This document shows, in pieces, positions 8,303 to 17,697 of a DNA stretch of 64,000 nt. Made by a program: the position numbers and the translations under genes. The notes under the pieces were generated by a model. That model was given only the letters and a program-made list of their open reading frames with translations. It was not told the DNA's origin and searched no databases. Positions within the stretch are counted from its first letter, which is position 1; each line of letters starts with the position of its first letter. The DNA comes from Thalassotalea_F euphylliae (GTDB lineage Bacteria > Pseudomonadota > Gammaproteobacteria > Enterobacterales > Alteromonadaceae), in contig NZ_JBHUIB010000001.1 in NCBI RefSeq assembly GCF_042682785.1, positions 248,001 to 312,000 on the forward strand. Direction: 5' to 3'.

Positions 8303-8926
8303 TTATAACGAAATACCACCAAAAGATAGGAAGCCAAATGCCATCAATCCAGTGGTAATAAACGTAATACCTAAACCTTTCAAGCCGTCTGGTACATCAG
8401 AGTACTTCATTTTCTCACGTAAGCCCGCAAGTAAAACGATAGCTAATGCCCAACCGATACCTGAACCAATACCGTAAACAACTGATTCACCTAACGTTAG
8501 GTTCTTCGCAACCATGAAAGACACAGCACCGAAGATTGCACAGTTAACGGTAATTAGCGGAAGGAAAATACCTAGCGCGTTGTATAGAGGCGGGAAGTAC
8601 TTATCTAAAACCATCTCTAGAATTTGTACTAATGCCGCGATTACACCGATAAAGGTAATAAAAGATAAGAAGCTTAAGTCAATTGACTGAGTTGGGTCAG
8701 TAACACCAAACACGCTATCTAAAGCACCAGGTGCCAAGATTGCTTGATAAATAATTTGGTTAACTGGTACCGCAATACCCAATACAACAACAACCGCTAC
8801 ACCAAGACCAATCGCCGTGCTCACTTTCTTGGATACCGCTAAGAAAGTACACATACCTAAGAAGAATGATAAGGCGATGTTCTCGATGAAAATCGTTTTA
8901 ACTAATAGTGATAAATAATGTTCCAT
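8303..8926 (-). CDS. nqrE: Na+-NQR subunit E
   Basis: A 207-residue, six-helix membrane protein of the NqrDE/RnfAE family. The opening YLSLLVKTIFIENIALSFFLGMCTFLAVSKK is characteristic of NqrE. Its cysteines (in GMCTF and VNCAIFGA) correspond to those that hold the intramembrane iron centre with NqrD. It is paired with NqrD in an inverted topology. It begins five nt after the nqrD stop, so the two are very probably translated from one message. Confidence 0.97.
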   Translation of the reverse strand: MEHYLSLLVKTIFIENIALSFFLGMCTFLAVSKKVSTAIGLGVAVVVVLGIAVPVNQIIYQAILAPGALDSVFGVTDPTQSIDLSFLSFITFIGVIAALVQILEMVLDKYFPPLYNALGIFLPLITVNCAIFGAVSFMVAKNLTLGESVVYGIGSGIGWALAIVLLAGLREKMKYSDVPDGLKGLGITFITTGLMAFGFLSFGGISL

Positions 8927-8931
8927 CGTGA

Positions 8932-9555
8932 TTAGTCCTTCTCAACCTGCTCTGGTTTCCACTGGCGAATTGCCCAGATGATTAAACCGATAATGAAGAA
9001 TGACGAGAATGGTAATACAAGAAGACCATTTGCTTGGTACCAACCACCGTTTTGGATCAGTGGTAAAATTTCCATACCGAATACGGTACCGAAACCTAAT
9101 AATTCACGTACGAAAGCAACCGACATTAGAATGAAACCGTAACCTAAACCGTTACCGATACCATCCATAAAGCTCACACCTGGCTTTTCTTTCATTGCGA
9201 ACGCTTCTGCACGGCCCATAACGATACAGTTGGTAATAATTAGACCAACGAATACCGACAGTTCCTGAGAGAGCGCGTAAGAGAAAGCTTTAAGCACTTG
9301 GTCAACCACGATTACCAATGACGCAATAATCGCCATTTGTACGATGATACGTACACTTGATGGAATGTGGTTACGGATAATTGAGATAAACAAGTTTGAG
9401 AATGATGTTACGAAAACAACCGCTAGAGTCATTACTAACGCATTCGCCATTGAACTTGTTACCGCAAGTGCTGAACAAATACCAAGTACTTGCAATGCAA
9501 TTGGGTTGTTATCAAAAATCGGTCTTGTTAAAACCTTAGTTGATTCAGAAGCCAT
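8932..9555 (-). CDS. nqrD: Na+-NQR subunit D
   Basis: A 207-residue, six-helix membrane protein, homologous to NqrE. NqrD features include NNPIALQVLGICSALAVTSSMANAL near the N-terminus and ITNCIVMGRAEAFAM in the middle, with cysteines at both places. It helps form the iron centre between NADH oxidation and the covalent FMNs. Its start codon overlaps the nqrC stop by one base (TAATG), which implies translational coupling. Confidence 0.97.
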   Translation of the reverse strand: MASESTKVLTRPIFDNNPIALQVLGICSALAVTSSMANALVMTLAVVFVTSFSNLFISIIRNHIPSSVRIIVQMAIIASLVIVVDQVLKAFSYALSQELSVFVGLIITNCIVMGRAEAFAMKEKPGVSFMDGIGNGLGYGFILMSVAFVRELLGFGTVFGMEILPLIQNGGWYQANGLLVLPFSSFFIIGLIIWAIRQWKPEQVEKD

Positions 9556-10343
9556 TAGTTCAGCCCTCCACGGTTCTTATTGATGAAAGGTAAGTAACCT
9601 TCGTCACCAAACCAGAACTTGAATGTTTTGGTTACGCCGTTAGCCGTAAGTGTTGCACCCGACAAGCCATCTACTTGATGCACTTCCATTGGGTTACCCG
9701 GTTTAACGCCACCTTTTACAAGCTCAACTTGAACTTCGTTTTGCTCGTCAAAGATTTTCTTACCTGGCCATAATGCAATCCACTTAGGGTTAAGTACTTC
9801 AGCACCTAGACCCGGAGTTTCTTTCATTTCGGCCGTGTAAATTACGTTTTTAATTGTGTTCATGTCAGCTTCAACACCTACGTATGCATACATAAGGTCC
9901 CAGAGGCCTGAACCAACCATAGGAAATACAACCGTATCAATTTCACCAGCACCATTGCGCACTAGGTAAATAACAGCGTCGTGAGAGCGACGGTTGATAC
10001 CAGCGATATCGTTTTCAGGCTTGTCAGATAATTTCACGTCACGAGCGTTGCGACGCTCGTCAAATAAGTCTGGGTTGCCTTCTATGAATTCACCTGAATC
10101 AAGGTCAATCATTTTCGCTTCTACAAACTGCTTGTATGTTTCTTTGATTGACGTTGAAGAACCGTCAGTCATGCCGATAAGGCCAGCAGCTTCTAAAATC
10201 TTAGTTTGTTTGTCGAGTAACTTGTTTGCCGTTTGTAGAGGCTTAAGTTGTACCGCAGCGAACGATACTAACAAAGCACACACTAAACATACCGCAAATA
10301 CGAAACCGACCGTTTTGCCAAATGTTTCTTTCTTAGCTGACAC
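9555..10343 (-). CDS. nqrC: Na+-NQR subunit C, covalent flavoprotein
   Basis: A 262-residue protein: one N-terminal membrane helix, then a periplasmic FMN-binding domain. The flavinylation motif VDGLSGATLT places the acceptor at Thr231, where ApbE attaches FMN by a phosphodiester. The best start appears to be a GTG at 10343 with GGAG eight nt upstream; a TTG two codons earlier is too close to that GGAG. With this start it overlaps the nqrB end by 11 nt. Confidence 0.95.
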   Translation of the reverse strand: MSAKKETFGKTVGFVFAVCLVCALLVSFAAVQLKPLQTANKLLDKQTKILEAAGLIGMTDGSSTSIKETYKQFVEAKMIDLDSGEFIEGNPDLFDERRNARDVKLSDKPENDIAGINRRSHDAVIYLVRNGAGEIDTVVFPMVGSGLWDLMYAYVGVEADMNTIKNVIYTAEMKETPGLGAEVLNPKWIALWPGKKIFDEQNEVQVELVKGGVKPGNPMEVHQVDGLSGATLTANGVTKTFKFWFGDEGYLPFINKNRGGLN

Positions 10344-11544
10344 GTGCAATTCTCCGTTTCACGTTTGCTTGCACTACGAAGTAGTCAAACAACGGTGCAA
10401 ATAAGTTAGCGAATAAAATAGCTAGCATCATACCTTCTGGGAACGCTGGGTTAACCACACGTACTAGAACTACCATGACACCAACTAGCGCGCCGAACCA
10501 GTACTTACCTGTATTCGTGAATGACATCGTTACAGGGTCCGTCGCCATGAACATCATACCGAACGCGAAACCACCAACTACTAAGTGCCAGTACCAAGGC
10601 ATTGCAAACATTGCATTGGTATCACTACCAATCATGTTGAATAGCGTTGCTGTTGCAACCATACCTAGGAACACACTTAATACGATGCGCCATGATGCAA
10701 TACCTTTATAAAGAATGTATGCACCACCAAGTAAAATCATTGCCGTGCTTACTTCACCTACAGAACCTGGAATCAGACCCCAGAATGCATTCCACCAGTC
10801 AGCATTCATTGAATAGTCGATAGAACCTGGAACTGCTGCAGCGCCTGCTGCTAAGTGTGTGGCACCAGAGAAGCCATCTACGGCAACCCATACTGCATCA
10901 CCTGATATTTCCGCTGGGTAAGCAAAGAACAAGAATGCACGACCCGCTAATGCAGGGTTCAAGAAGTTCTTACCAGTACCACCGAAGATTTCTTTCGCAA
11001 TCACTACACCGAATGTAATACCGATAGCCACTTGCCATAGCGGGATACTTGCAGGAAGGATTAGTGCGAAAAGAATCGAGGTGACGAAGAAACCTTCGTT
11101 AACTTCATGCTTACGTACTGCTGCGAAAAGTACTTCCCAGAAACCACCAACAATAAACGTTGTCATGTAGATAGGTAGGAAGAAGCAGGCACCGTATAGC
11201 ATCATCGCGAACCAGCCCGATTGCGCTGTTAGCTCACCACCTAGCATGTGGAATAAACCTACCTGCCAAGAGTCGCTAAGTGCGTAACCTGCATTTAAGG
11301 CTTCTACTGCTTGGAAACCGATGTTGTACATACCCCAGAACATTGCTGGGAATACTGCCAACCATACAGTGATCATGATACGTTTCAGATCAATAGAGTC
11401 ACGGATGTGCGTTTTACCCTTGGTTACATAACCCGGAGTAAATAGACCTGTCGCGATTGCTTCGTATAAAGCAAACCACTTCTCGTGTTTACCGCCTTTC
11501 TCAAAATGCGGTTCGATGTCTTCAATAAACTGTTTGATGCTCAT
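10333..11544 (-). CDS. nqrB: Na+-NQR subunit B, covalent flavoprotein and riboflavin-binding membrane subunit
   Basis: A 403-residue polytopic membrane protein of the NqrB/RnfD family. The motif VDGFSGATH marks the covalent FMN acceptor at Thr229. The segment GGTGKNFLNPALAGRAFLFFAYP is highly typical of the family. NqrB forms much of the Na+ channel and the ubiquinone site in the complex. It starts two nt after the nqrA stop and overlaps nqrC at its 3' end, consistent with a tight operon. Confidence 0.98.
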   Translation of the reverse strand: MSIKQFIEDIEPHFEKGGKHEKWFALYEAIATGLFTPGYVTKGKTHIRDSIDLKRIMITVWLAVFPAMFWGMYNIGFQAVEALNAGYALSDSWQVGLFHMLGGELTAQSGWFAMMLYGACFFLPIYMTTFIVGGFWEVLFAAVRKHEVNEGFFVTSILFALILPASIPLWQVAIGITFGVVIAKEIFGGTGKNFLNPALAGRAFLFFAYPAEISGDAVWVAVDGFSGATHLAAGAAAVPGSIDYSMNADWWNAFWGLIPGSVGEVSTAMILLGGAYILYKGIASWRIVLSVFLGMVATATLFNMIGSDTNAMFAMPWYWHLVVGGFAFGMMFMATDPVTMSFTNTGKYWFGALVGVMVVLVRVVNPAFPEGMMLAILFANLFAPLFDYFVVQANVKRRIARVS

Positions 11545-11546
11545 GT

Positions 11547-12884
11547 CTAACCTTCCTTCTCAATGCGGGTTAGGCAATCGCGCAGTAGTACACCGTAGTC
11601 TGTTTTACCAGGACATACGAAGGTACATAACGCTAAATCTTCTTCATCTAGCTCTAGCGCACCTAACTGTTGAGCACTGTCAGTGTCACCCGCGGCTAAG
11701 TCGCGAAGTAACAACGTCGGTAAGATATCCAGTGGCATTACACGCTCGTAGTTGCCAATTGGAACCATTGCACGACTTGAGCCATTGGTAGTCGTTGTCA
11801 TTGGGAATAACTTCCCTCTGAACAAGTGAGACATGTACGCGCGTGTCACTGAGAACTTATTTGGACCTGGGTACATGTAACCGATAAATTCTTTTTCGCG
11901 GCCTTCAAGTAGCGCGTTAACCTGCATGTGGTAACGACCTAAGTACGCATGAACGCCCTTAGCGGTTTGACCTTGGAGCAAAGAACCTGAAACGATACGT
12001 GTTTCACCTTCAGTAAGGTTTCCTTCTGCAAGCTGGTCAACGTTTGCACCGATAACAGTGCGAACTAAACGAGCTTCTTTTGCAGCAGGACCTGCGAATG
12101 CAACAACACGTGATGTATCTAATTCACCTGTTGTAAACAACTTACCGAACGCAATTACGTCTTGGTAGTTTAAGTGCCAAACGAATTTTTCAGCACCAAC
12201 AGGTTTTAAGAAGTGAATATGAGTACCTACAAGGCCAGCTGGGTGCTTGCCTGCAAACTCCGTTACTACCTCTGAAGAGTTAGTAGGGATATTCGCACCA
12301 GGTGCTTTAGAAACGAATACTTCACCTTCAGTTAAACGAGACAGCACAGTTAAACCGTGTTTGAACGCTTCCGCTTGCTCGTTGATGATAACTTCTGGGT
12401 TCGCTGCTAGTGGATTAGTATCCATAGCGCTGATGAAGATAGCTTCAGGCACAGCGTCAATCGCAGGGATTCGGCTGTATGGGCGAGTTCGTAATGCTGT
12501 CCATAAACCTGAATCAACTAGGTTTTTAACAACATCTTCGCGCGAAAGTGAAGCGAGTTCGTTGGCGGCATAACTTGCGAAGGTTTCTTGCTCATTGCCA
12601 TCTATTTCGATAACAACTGATTGCAATACACGCTTCTCACCGCGGTTAATTTCGGTAACAACACCGGCTGCTTGAGCTGTGAAAATCACGCCAGGATTCT
12701 TTTTATCAGCAAAAAGAATCTGACCTTTTTTAACGCGATCACCTACTTTGACGTGCATCGTAGGGCGCATACCCACAAACTCTTCACCAAGCGCTGCAAC
12801 GGTTTTGATGGACGGACCATCATGGATTACCTGCTGGGGAGCACCTGAAACAGGAACATCCAGACCTTTTTTTATTGTAATCAT
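11547..12884 (-). CDS. nqrA: Na+-NQR subunit A
   Basis: A 445-residue protein with the typical start MITIKKGLDVPVSGAPQQ. The ATG at 12884 was chosen by this homology; an in-frame GTG four codons upstream is possible but adds residues the family lacks. Other landmarks are HVKVGDRVKKGQILF (a biotinyl-like hammerhead domain) and a C-terminal region ending in CTFVCPGKTDYG. NqrA is the soluble cytoplasmic subunit that sits on NqrB near the quinone site. It is the first gene of the six-gene operon. Confidence 0.97.
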   Translation of the reverse strand: MITIKKGLDVPVSGAPQQVIHDGPSIKTVAALGEEFVGMRPTMHVKVGDRVKKGQILFADKKNPGVIFTAQAAGVVTEINRGEKRVLQSVVIEIDGNEQETFASYAANELASLSREDVVKNLVDSGLWTALRTRPYSRIPAIDAVPEAIFISAMDTNPLAANPEVIINEQAEAFKHGLTVLSRLTEGEVFVSKAPGANIPTNSSEVVTEFAGKHPAGLVGTHIHFLKPVGAEKFVWHLNYQDVIAFGKLFTTGELDTSRVVAFAGPAAKEARLVRTVIGANVDQLAEGNLTEGETRIVSGSLLQGQTAKGVHAYLGRYHMQVNALLEGREKEFIGYMYPGPNKFSVTRAYMSHLFRGKLFPMTTTTNGSSRAMVPIGNYERVMPLDILPTLLLRDLAAGDTDSAQQLGALELDEEDLALCTFVCPGKTDYGVLLRDCLTRIEKEG

Positions 12885-13159
12885 AAACACTTGCACTACT
12901 TTGACGGGAGTAATAAAACTAGAAAACTACAAAAACGCGAGGCATTCTCACAGCTAATTAGTTTCAGTGTATTTCAGTGGTTACAATAACTTATATAAAT
13001 TATTGGCCACCGGACTTAAGTTAAAAATTTCAGCGCCGAATTTTAGCATAAAAAAACATTAATATGCTATCCGAGCTAGACACTTTTAATTACAAATTCA
13101 CTAAATAAACAACAACTCAGGTTAAATTTTAGTCAAGATATGAAAAAGTGCAGAAAATA
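12885..13159. other. nqr upstream region, no gene seen
   Basis: About 275 nt of AT-rich sequence between nqrA and the fabV terminator. It must contain the nqr promoter and 5' leader, but I could not pick a single convincing -35/-10 pair. No ORF, small RNA signature or repeat was found. Confidence 0.6.
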
Positions 13160-13191
13160 AAAAAGCCGACATCAGAAAATGTCGGCTTTTT
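13160..13191 (-). terminator. Rho-independent terminator of fabV
   Basis: A perfect stem AAAAAGCCGACAT/ATGTCGGCTTTTT with a CAGAAA loop, 17 nt after the fabV stop codon, with U-runs on both strands. Confidence 0.9.
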
Positions 13192-13207
13192 CTTGGTTCT
13201 TTTCGAA

Positions 13208-14398
13208 CTAGATAAGATGATTAATTTCAGCTAATGGACTGACATCCGCATCATAATCGACGCCAGCAACAGAGAAACCAAACAGTTTTAAGAATTCTGT
13301 ATGGTAAGCCTCATAATCCGTCAATTCATCAATGGTGTCAGTGGTAACAGCATCCCAAATTTCTTGCACAGCGTCTTGTACTTTATCTTCAAGCTCTTTG
13401 TGGTTTTGAAATAAGCGACCTGCATCATCTAAACGCGGTGTTGGTGCGTAAAGGTTCTCCGCAAATAAGCCCTGAATTTGCTCGATGACACCTTCGTAAG
13501 TGCCCTGCTCCTTCATCACTTTAAACATGGCCGAAATGTAGAGAGGCATAATCGGAATAGCCGAGCTCGCTTGCGTAACAACAGCATTTAGTGAAGCAAC
13601 AAATGCTTGACCTTTTTTATCAGCTGTTGAAGCGTTAATTGCTTTTGCCGCACGATCTAAGTCTTCTTTTGCCTTACCTATCGTGGCGTGACCGTAAATT
13701 GGCCACGTCAGCTTTTTACCGATATAGGTGTATGCAGCAGTCTTGTAGCCATCGGCTAGTACACCGGCATCTGACAATGCGTTAATCCACAATTCCCAGT
13801 CGGCTCCGCCCATTACATCAATAGTGCCTTGTATTTCAGCGTCATTCGCCGCTTCAACAGTGACTTCATCAATCACGCGCTTAGATGTATTCAAGTTTTT
13901 CGTTGTTACTGTTTCACCAATGGGCTTTAACGTTGAAGAGTAAACTTCACCAGTATCAGGATCTGTTCGACGCGGTGAAGCCAATGAGTAAATCACCAAA
14001 TCAATTTGACCCAACTCTTCTTTGATGACATCAATGGCTTTCGCTTTGATCTCATGAGAAAACGCATCACCATTAATATTTTTTGCCCAAAGACCTGCTT
14101 CATCAGCGGCTTTTTGGAAGGCTGCAGTGTTGTACCAACCTGCACTTGCTGTTTTCTTTTCTGTTGGTGGCTTTTCAAAAAATACACCGAGTGTTTTCGC
14201 GCCATTACCGAATGCAGCAGTAATGCGAGAAGCTAACCCGTAACCTGTAGAAGAACCAATTACCAAGACATTTTGAGGCTTTTGATCCGCTTGCGTTTGA
14301 CTTTTTACGTAAGCAATTTGTTCTTGTACGTGCGCTTCACAACCTGCAGGGTGTGCATTAGTACAAATGAAGCCACGAACTTTTGGTTTAATTACCAT
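13208..14398 (-). CDS. fabV: Trans-2-enoyl-ACP/CoA reductase FabV
   Basis: A 396-residue protein, the usual FabV length. The start MVIKPKVRGFICTNAHPAGC is characteristic; the ATG at 14398 has AAAAGG seven nt upstream. The NADH-binding loop is VLVIGSSTGYGLASRI. The catalytic pair of the family, Tyr-x8-Lys, falls at Tyr235 (IYGH) and Lys244. FabV performs the last reduction of the fatty-acid elongation cycle and is far less sensitive to triclosan than FabI; no fabI is seen in the window. It is transcribed alone, with its own terminator, and follows the TRAP operon. Confidence 0.97.
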   Translation of the reverse strand: MVIKPKVRGFICTNAHPAGCEAHVQEQIAYVKSQTQADQKPQNVLVIGSSTGYGLASRITAAFGNGAKTLGVFFEKPPTEKKTASAGWYNTAAFQKAADEAGLWAKNINGDAFSHEIKAKAIDVIKEELGQIDLVIYSLASPRRTDPDTGEVYSSTLKPIGETVTTKNLNTSKRVIDEVTVEAANDAEIQGTIDVMGGADWELWINALSDAGVLADGYKTAAYTYIGKKLTWPIYGHATIGKAKEDLDRAAKAINASTADKKGQAFVASLNAVVTQASSAIPIMPLYISAMFKVMKEQGTYEGVIEQIQGLFAENLYAPTPRLDDAGRLFQNHKELEDKVQDAVQEIWDAVTTDTIDELTDYEAYHTEFLKLFGFSVAGVDYDADVSPLAEINHLI

Positions 14399-14485
14399 AG
14401 GAAGACCTTTTCTTTTTATGGAATTTGTCAAAATTGCTGCATAGTGTACCCGTCTTTACCTTTAAAGAGGTACGAGCAGCAAAGA

Positions 14486-14508
14486 AAAGCCAGCTGAACG
14501 CTGGCTTT
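14486..14508 (-). terminator. Terminator after the TRAP operon
   Basis: A 9-bp stem AAAGCCAGC/GCTGGCTTT with a 5-nt loop starts 19 nt past the dctP stop. A short U-rich tail (TTTTCTTT) follows on the minus strand. Confidence 0.75.
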
Positions 14509-14526
14509 AACGAGTAAAACTGAGGT

Positions 14527-15618
14527 TTATCGATTGTTTAAGTAAGCACGTAATGTAGAGTCGTGATAAGCACGTATAGACGCCATAAACTCACTGTATG
14601 AAGTCCATACCTTAGCAAAGCCAGGATCCGCTGCTACTTGTTCAGCAATGACGTCTTCTGTGATTTTACGCAAACCTTCAATGACTTCAGGCGGCAATTC
14701 ACGTGGCACAATATTGTGCTTTTCTTTCAGTGTTTGCATTGCTGCATTGTTTCGCGCGTTGTACTCATCCAGTGTATCTTCATTAACTGCTCGCGCCGCA
14801 ACTTCGACAATTTTTTGCAAATCTTTAGGTAGCTCGTTATACGCTTTTTCGTTAATTAAAAACTCTAAACCAGTGCCTGGCTCATGCCACACAGAGCTAT
14901 AGTAAAAGTCTGCGGCTTGATAAAAACCGAACGCTAAGTCGTTATATGGCCCCACCCACTCCGTCGCGTCAATTGCACCACTTTGCAGTGACGAGAAAAT
15001 TTCGCCGCCCGTTAACGTAACCGGCACTGCGCCTGCTCGTTGCAGTACTTCACCGCCTAAGCCAGGTATACGCATTTTCAGGCCTTTCAAATCTTCCATG
15101 CTATTGATTTCTTTTTTGAACCAACCAGCGAATTGGCCACCTGAATTACCACCAGCCATTGGTATAATTCCAAACGGCTTGTACATTTCTTGCCAGAGTT
15201 CGAGGCCACCGCCATGATGTAACCAAGCGTTAAGCTCAGTTGCTGTCATCCCAAAAGGAATGGCACCAAAAATGGGTGACGAAGGAATTTTACCTTTCCA
15301 GTAATAGCTGCCACTGTGTCCCATTTGCACGGTACCTTGGGAAACCGCGTCAAACACCTCAAAACCCGGCACCAGTTCACCCGCACCATACACTTGGACT
15401 TTTAATCGTCCAGCGCTCATTTCATCGACCATAGTCGCAAACTTTTCTGGTGCCAAGCCAAGTCCCGGAAAGTTCTTCGGCCACGACGTTACCATTTTCC
15501 ATTTATACGTTTGAGCAGGTGCGGCAGCATTCGTGCCTTCCGCTGCTTTTTCACCACAGCCAAAAAGAGCTGTCAGTGTTAACACTGCGAGAGAAATTCG
15601 TTTAATTGTTTTTTTCAT
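14527..15618 (-). CDS. dctP: TRAP transporter solute-binding subunit (TakP-like DctP)
   Basis: A 363-residue protein with a lipoprotein signal (TALFGC, Cys21). Family features include WKMVTSWPKNFPGLGLAPEKFA near the start, the carboxylate-binding arginine region LKGLKMRIPGLGGEV, and SLQSGAIDATEWVGPYND. The WVGPYNDLAFGFY block and the WHEPGTGLEF segment resemble the 2-oxo-acid/mannitol-chloroaromatic branch (TakP type), so a small carboxylate such as pyruvate is a reasonable guess. An upstream ATG at 15630 overlaps the dctM stop; the one at 15618 starts a cleaner signal peptide. It comes last in a Q-M-P order. Confidence 0.9.
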   Translation of the reverse strand: MKKTIKRISLAVLTLTALFGCGEKAAEGTNAAAPAQTYKWKMVTSWPKNFPGLGLAPEKFATMVDEMSAGRLKVQVYGAGELVPGFEVFDAVSQGTVQMGHSGSYYWKGKIPSSPIFGAIPFGMTATELNAWLHHGGGLELWQEMYKPFGIIPMAGGNSGGQFAGWFKKEINSMEDLKGLKMRIPGLGGEVLQRAGAVPVTLTGGEIFSSLQSGAIDATEWVGPYNDLAFGFYQAADFYYSSVWHEPGTGLEFLINEKAYNELPKDLQKIVEVAARAVNEDTLDEYNARNNAAMQTLKEKHNIVPRELPPEVIEGLRKITEDVIAEQVAADPGFAKVWTSYSEFMASIRAYHDSTLRAYLNNR

Positions 15619-15622
15619 TTTG

Positions 15623-17008
15623 TTATCCATACATCACTTCAGGTAACCAAGTGACCAACTGTGGCCAGATAGCTAAAGCGCCAAGTAATAATAATTGCAT
15701 CACTATAAAGGGAATGACGCCTTTGTATATATCTGCAGTTTTCACAACTTTGTCTGCCACACCGCGTAAATAGAACAAGGCGAAGCCAAATGGCGGTGTT
15801 AAGAACGAAGTTTGCAGGTTAATCGCTATCATAATTCCTAACCAAATTGGATCAAGTCCCATCATTAATAGAACAGGTGCCACAATAGGAATAACAACAA
15901 AGGTAATCTCGATAAAATCTAAGATAAAACCAAGGAGGAAGATAACGAGCATCACAATTAGTGTGGCACCGACAACACCACCCGGCATTTGTTCAAAGAA
16001 TCCATGGACCAGCTCCTCACCGCCAAAGCCTCTGAAAACAAGTGAGAACAAGCTTGCGCCGATAAGAATTAAAAATACCATCGAGGTAATCTTAACTGTT
16101 GATGTCATCACCGCTTGTAGGTTTGTTTTTGATAATTGTCCTTGCCACAACGCAAGAAAGGTGGCGCCCATCGCCCCAACCCCTGCGGCCTCAGTAGGTG
16201 TCGCAAACCCAAAAAGAATAGAGCCCAACACAGCGATAATAAGCAACATAGGCGGAATTAACGCGGTTAATAATAGCGCAACTGTCGACTTACTTTCATC
16301 AAGTCCAGCAATATCTTCACGTCTTACTTTTGGGACGGATTCAGGCTTTATTATTGCTACCGCGACACAATAAAGCGCATAAACGGCAACCAAAATAAGT
16401 CCAGGTACCACAGCGCCGGCAAACAGTTCACCGACTGACACTGTTTCAGGGCTAAAAACCCCCATTTTTAACTGCGCTTGCTGATACGCGCTAGAAAGCA
16501 CATCTCCCAGTAATACCAGGGCAATAGACGGAGGGATAATCTGCCCTAATGTGCCTGTCGCACAGATAATTCCAGTCGAAAATTTTGGATCGTAACCACG
16601 CTTAAGCATGGTAGGTAGTGACAGTAACCCCATGGTGACTACCGTTGCACCGACTATGCCTGTGCTCGCTGCGAGCAGCATGCCAACCAATGTCACCGCT
16701 ATACCCAAACCACCGTTAAACCGCCCCATCAATATGGACATGGCATTTAACAGGTTTTCCGCAATTTTAGAGCGCTCTAGCATTGCCCCCATAAAGACGA
16801 ATAAAGGCACGGCTAACAAGGTTTGATTGTTAATAACGCCGTACAAACGACTTGGCAGTGCACTAAGAAACAGACCATCAAATGTCCCCGTTGCTACACC
16901 TATACCAGCGAAAATAAGTGCGACTCCTGCTAATGTAAATGCCACGGGATAGCCGAGTAATAAAACGCCACAGACAGCAATAAACATAAATAACGGGATT
17001 AATTCCAT
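15623..17008 (-). CDS. dctM: TRAP transporter large permease subunit
   Basis: A 461-residue, roughly 12-helix membrane protein of the DctM/IT superfamily. Recognisable segments are PLFVFMGAMLERSKIAENLL, the first re-entrant-type block GATVVTMGLLSLPTMLKRGYDP, the TGTLGQIIPPSI loop, and GFATPTEAAGVGAMGA with its second-repeat counterpart. It uses the Na+ gradient to drive uptake of the ligand delivered by DctP. It overlaps dctQ by 10 nt and dctP by a few nt, so it is strongly coupled. Confidence 0.95.
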   Translation of the reverse strand: MELIPLFMFIAVCGVLLLGYPVAFTLAGVALIFAGIGVATGTFDGLFLSALPSRLYGVINNQTLLAVPLFVFMGAMLERSKIAENLLNAMSILMGRFNGGLGIAVTLVGMLLAASTGIVGATVVTMGLLSLPTMLKRGYDPKFSTGIICATGTLGQIIPPSIALVLLGDVLSSAYQQAQLKMGVFSPETVSVGELFAGAVVPGLILVAVYALYCVAVAIIKPESVPKVRREDIAGLDESKSTVALLLTALIPPMLLIIAVLGSILFGFATPTEAAGVGAMGATFLALWQGQLSKTNLQAVMTSTVKITSMVFLILIGASLFSLVFRGFGGEELVHGFFEQMPGGVVGATLIVMLVIFLLGFILDFIEITFVVIPIVAPVLLMMGLDPIWLGIMIAINLQTSFLTPPFGFALFYLRGVADKVVKTADIYKGVIPFIVMQLLLLGALAIWPQLVTWLPEVMYG

Positions 17009-17541
17009 TTCATGTCTCCCGTTTTCTCGACTGCGATTTTATCGCGAATGACTAAGATATTGCGGCCTGCCTCAGCTAAACCTTGCAGACCCAAAGTCAC
17101 AGCCAATAGCCATAAATAGGTTTTTGATACGTAAACAAAAGGTAAACCGCCCGCTTCTGATGACTTCTCCATGATCTGCCAAGAGGTAGCGACATAATCA
17201 ATGCTGATATAAAAAAGGAAGACGACAACAGGCAGTAACAAGAACAAACTACCGAGCAAATTAACCCAAGCGCGATGTTTGTTGCTAAAACGCTGGTAGA
17301 AAATATCGACTCTAACATGCCCGTCAACTTTCAATGTAAAAGCGGCACCTAGCATAAAGACAAGACCGTGCAAATATAAAACAGATTCTTGCATGGCAAT
17401 CCAGCCAATATTAAATCCGTACCTTAGCACTACAATAAGAAAAGTGAGCAGCACCATCGCCAATGTCAACCAAGACACAGCACGACCAAGCTGCTCTGTA
17501 ACTTTGTCTACTAGCAAGACAAAGCTATACAGCGCTTTCAT
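16999..17541 (-). CDS. dctQ: TRAP transporter small permease subunit
   Basis: A 180-residue, four-helix membrane protein of the DctQ family. The FNIGWIAMQESVLYLHGLVFMLGAAFTLKVDGHVRVDIFY region is the conserved core. DctQ pairs with DctM in the inner membrane. It is the first gene of the operon, with a 21-bp inverted repeat 56-76 nt upstream that may bind a regulator. The 3' end overlaps dctM by 10 nt. Confidence 0.93.
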   Translation of the reverse strand: MKALYSFVLLVDKVTEQLGRAVSWLTLAMVLLTFLIVVLRYGFNIGWIAMQESVLYLHGLVFMLGAAFTLKVDGHVRVDIFYQRFSNKHRAWVNLLGSLFLLLPVVVFLFYISIDYVATSWQIMEKSSEAGGLPFVYVSKTYLWLLAVTLGLQGLAEAGRNILVIRDKIAVEKTGDMKWN

Positions 17542-17596
17542 TGACCAGTTTCCCCTGAAGATTTTTAATTATTATTGATGTGATCATTAGATCTAC

Positions 17597-17617
17597 ATTG
17601 AATGTGTGACATTCAAT
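17597..17617. promoter_or_regulatory. Candidate operator of the TRAP operon
   Basis: A perfect inverted repeat ATTGAATGT-GTG-ACATTCAAT, 56-76 nt before the dctQ start codon, in the spacing range of a dimeric repressor or activator site. No regulator gene is adjacent. Confidence 0.45.
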
Positions 17618-17645
17618 CAGCTAGTAATACCAGAAAACGGGCTGA

Positions 17646-17677
17646 AAATAAATGCGAATAAGAATTCGCATTTATTT
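17646..17677 (-). terminator. Terminator between bolA and the TRAP operon
   Basis: A 14-bp perfect stem AAATAAATGCGAAT/ATTCGCATTTATTT around a 4-nt loop, 20 nt past the bolA stop. It has an AT-rich base rather than a long U-run. It would isolate bolA from dctQ. Confidence 0.65.
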
Positions 17678-17697
17678 GAATTGGAAGGTTATGATAA

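Noticed and set aside
12885..13207. A riboswitch or structured leader before nqrA.
   Set aside because: Apart from the fabV terminator I see no extended pairing or conserved riboswitch core.
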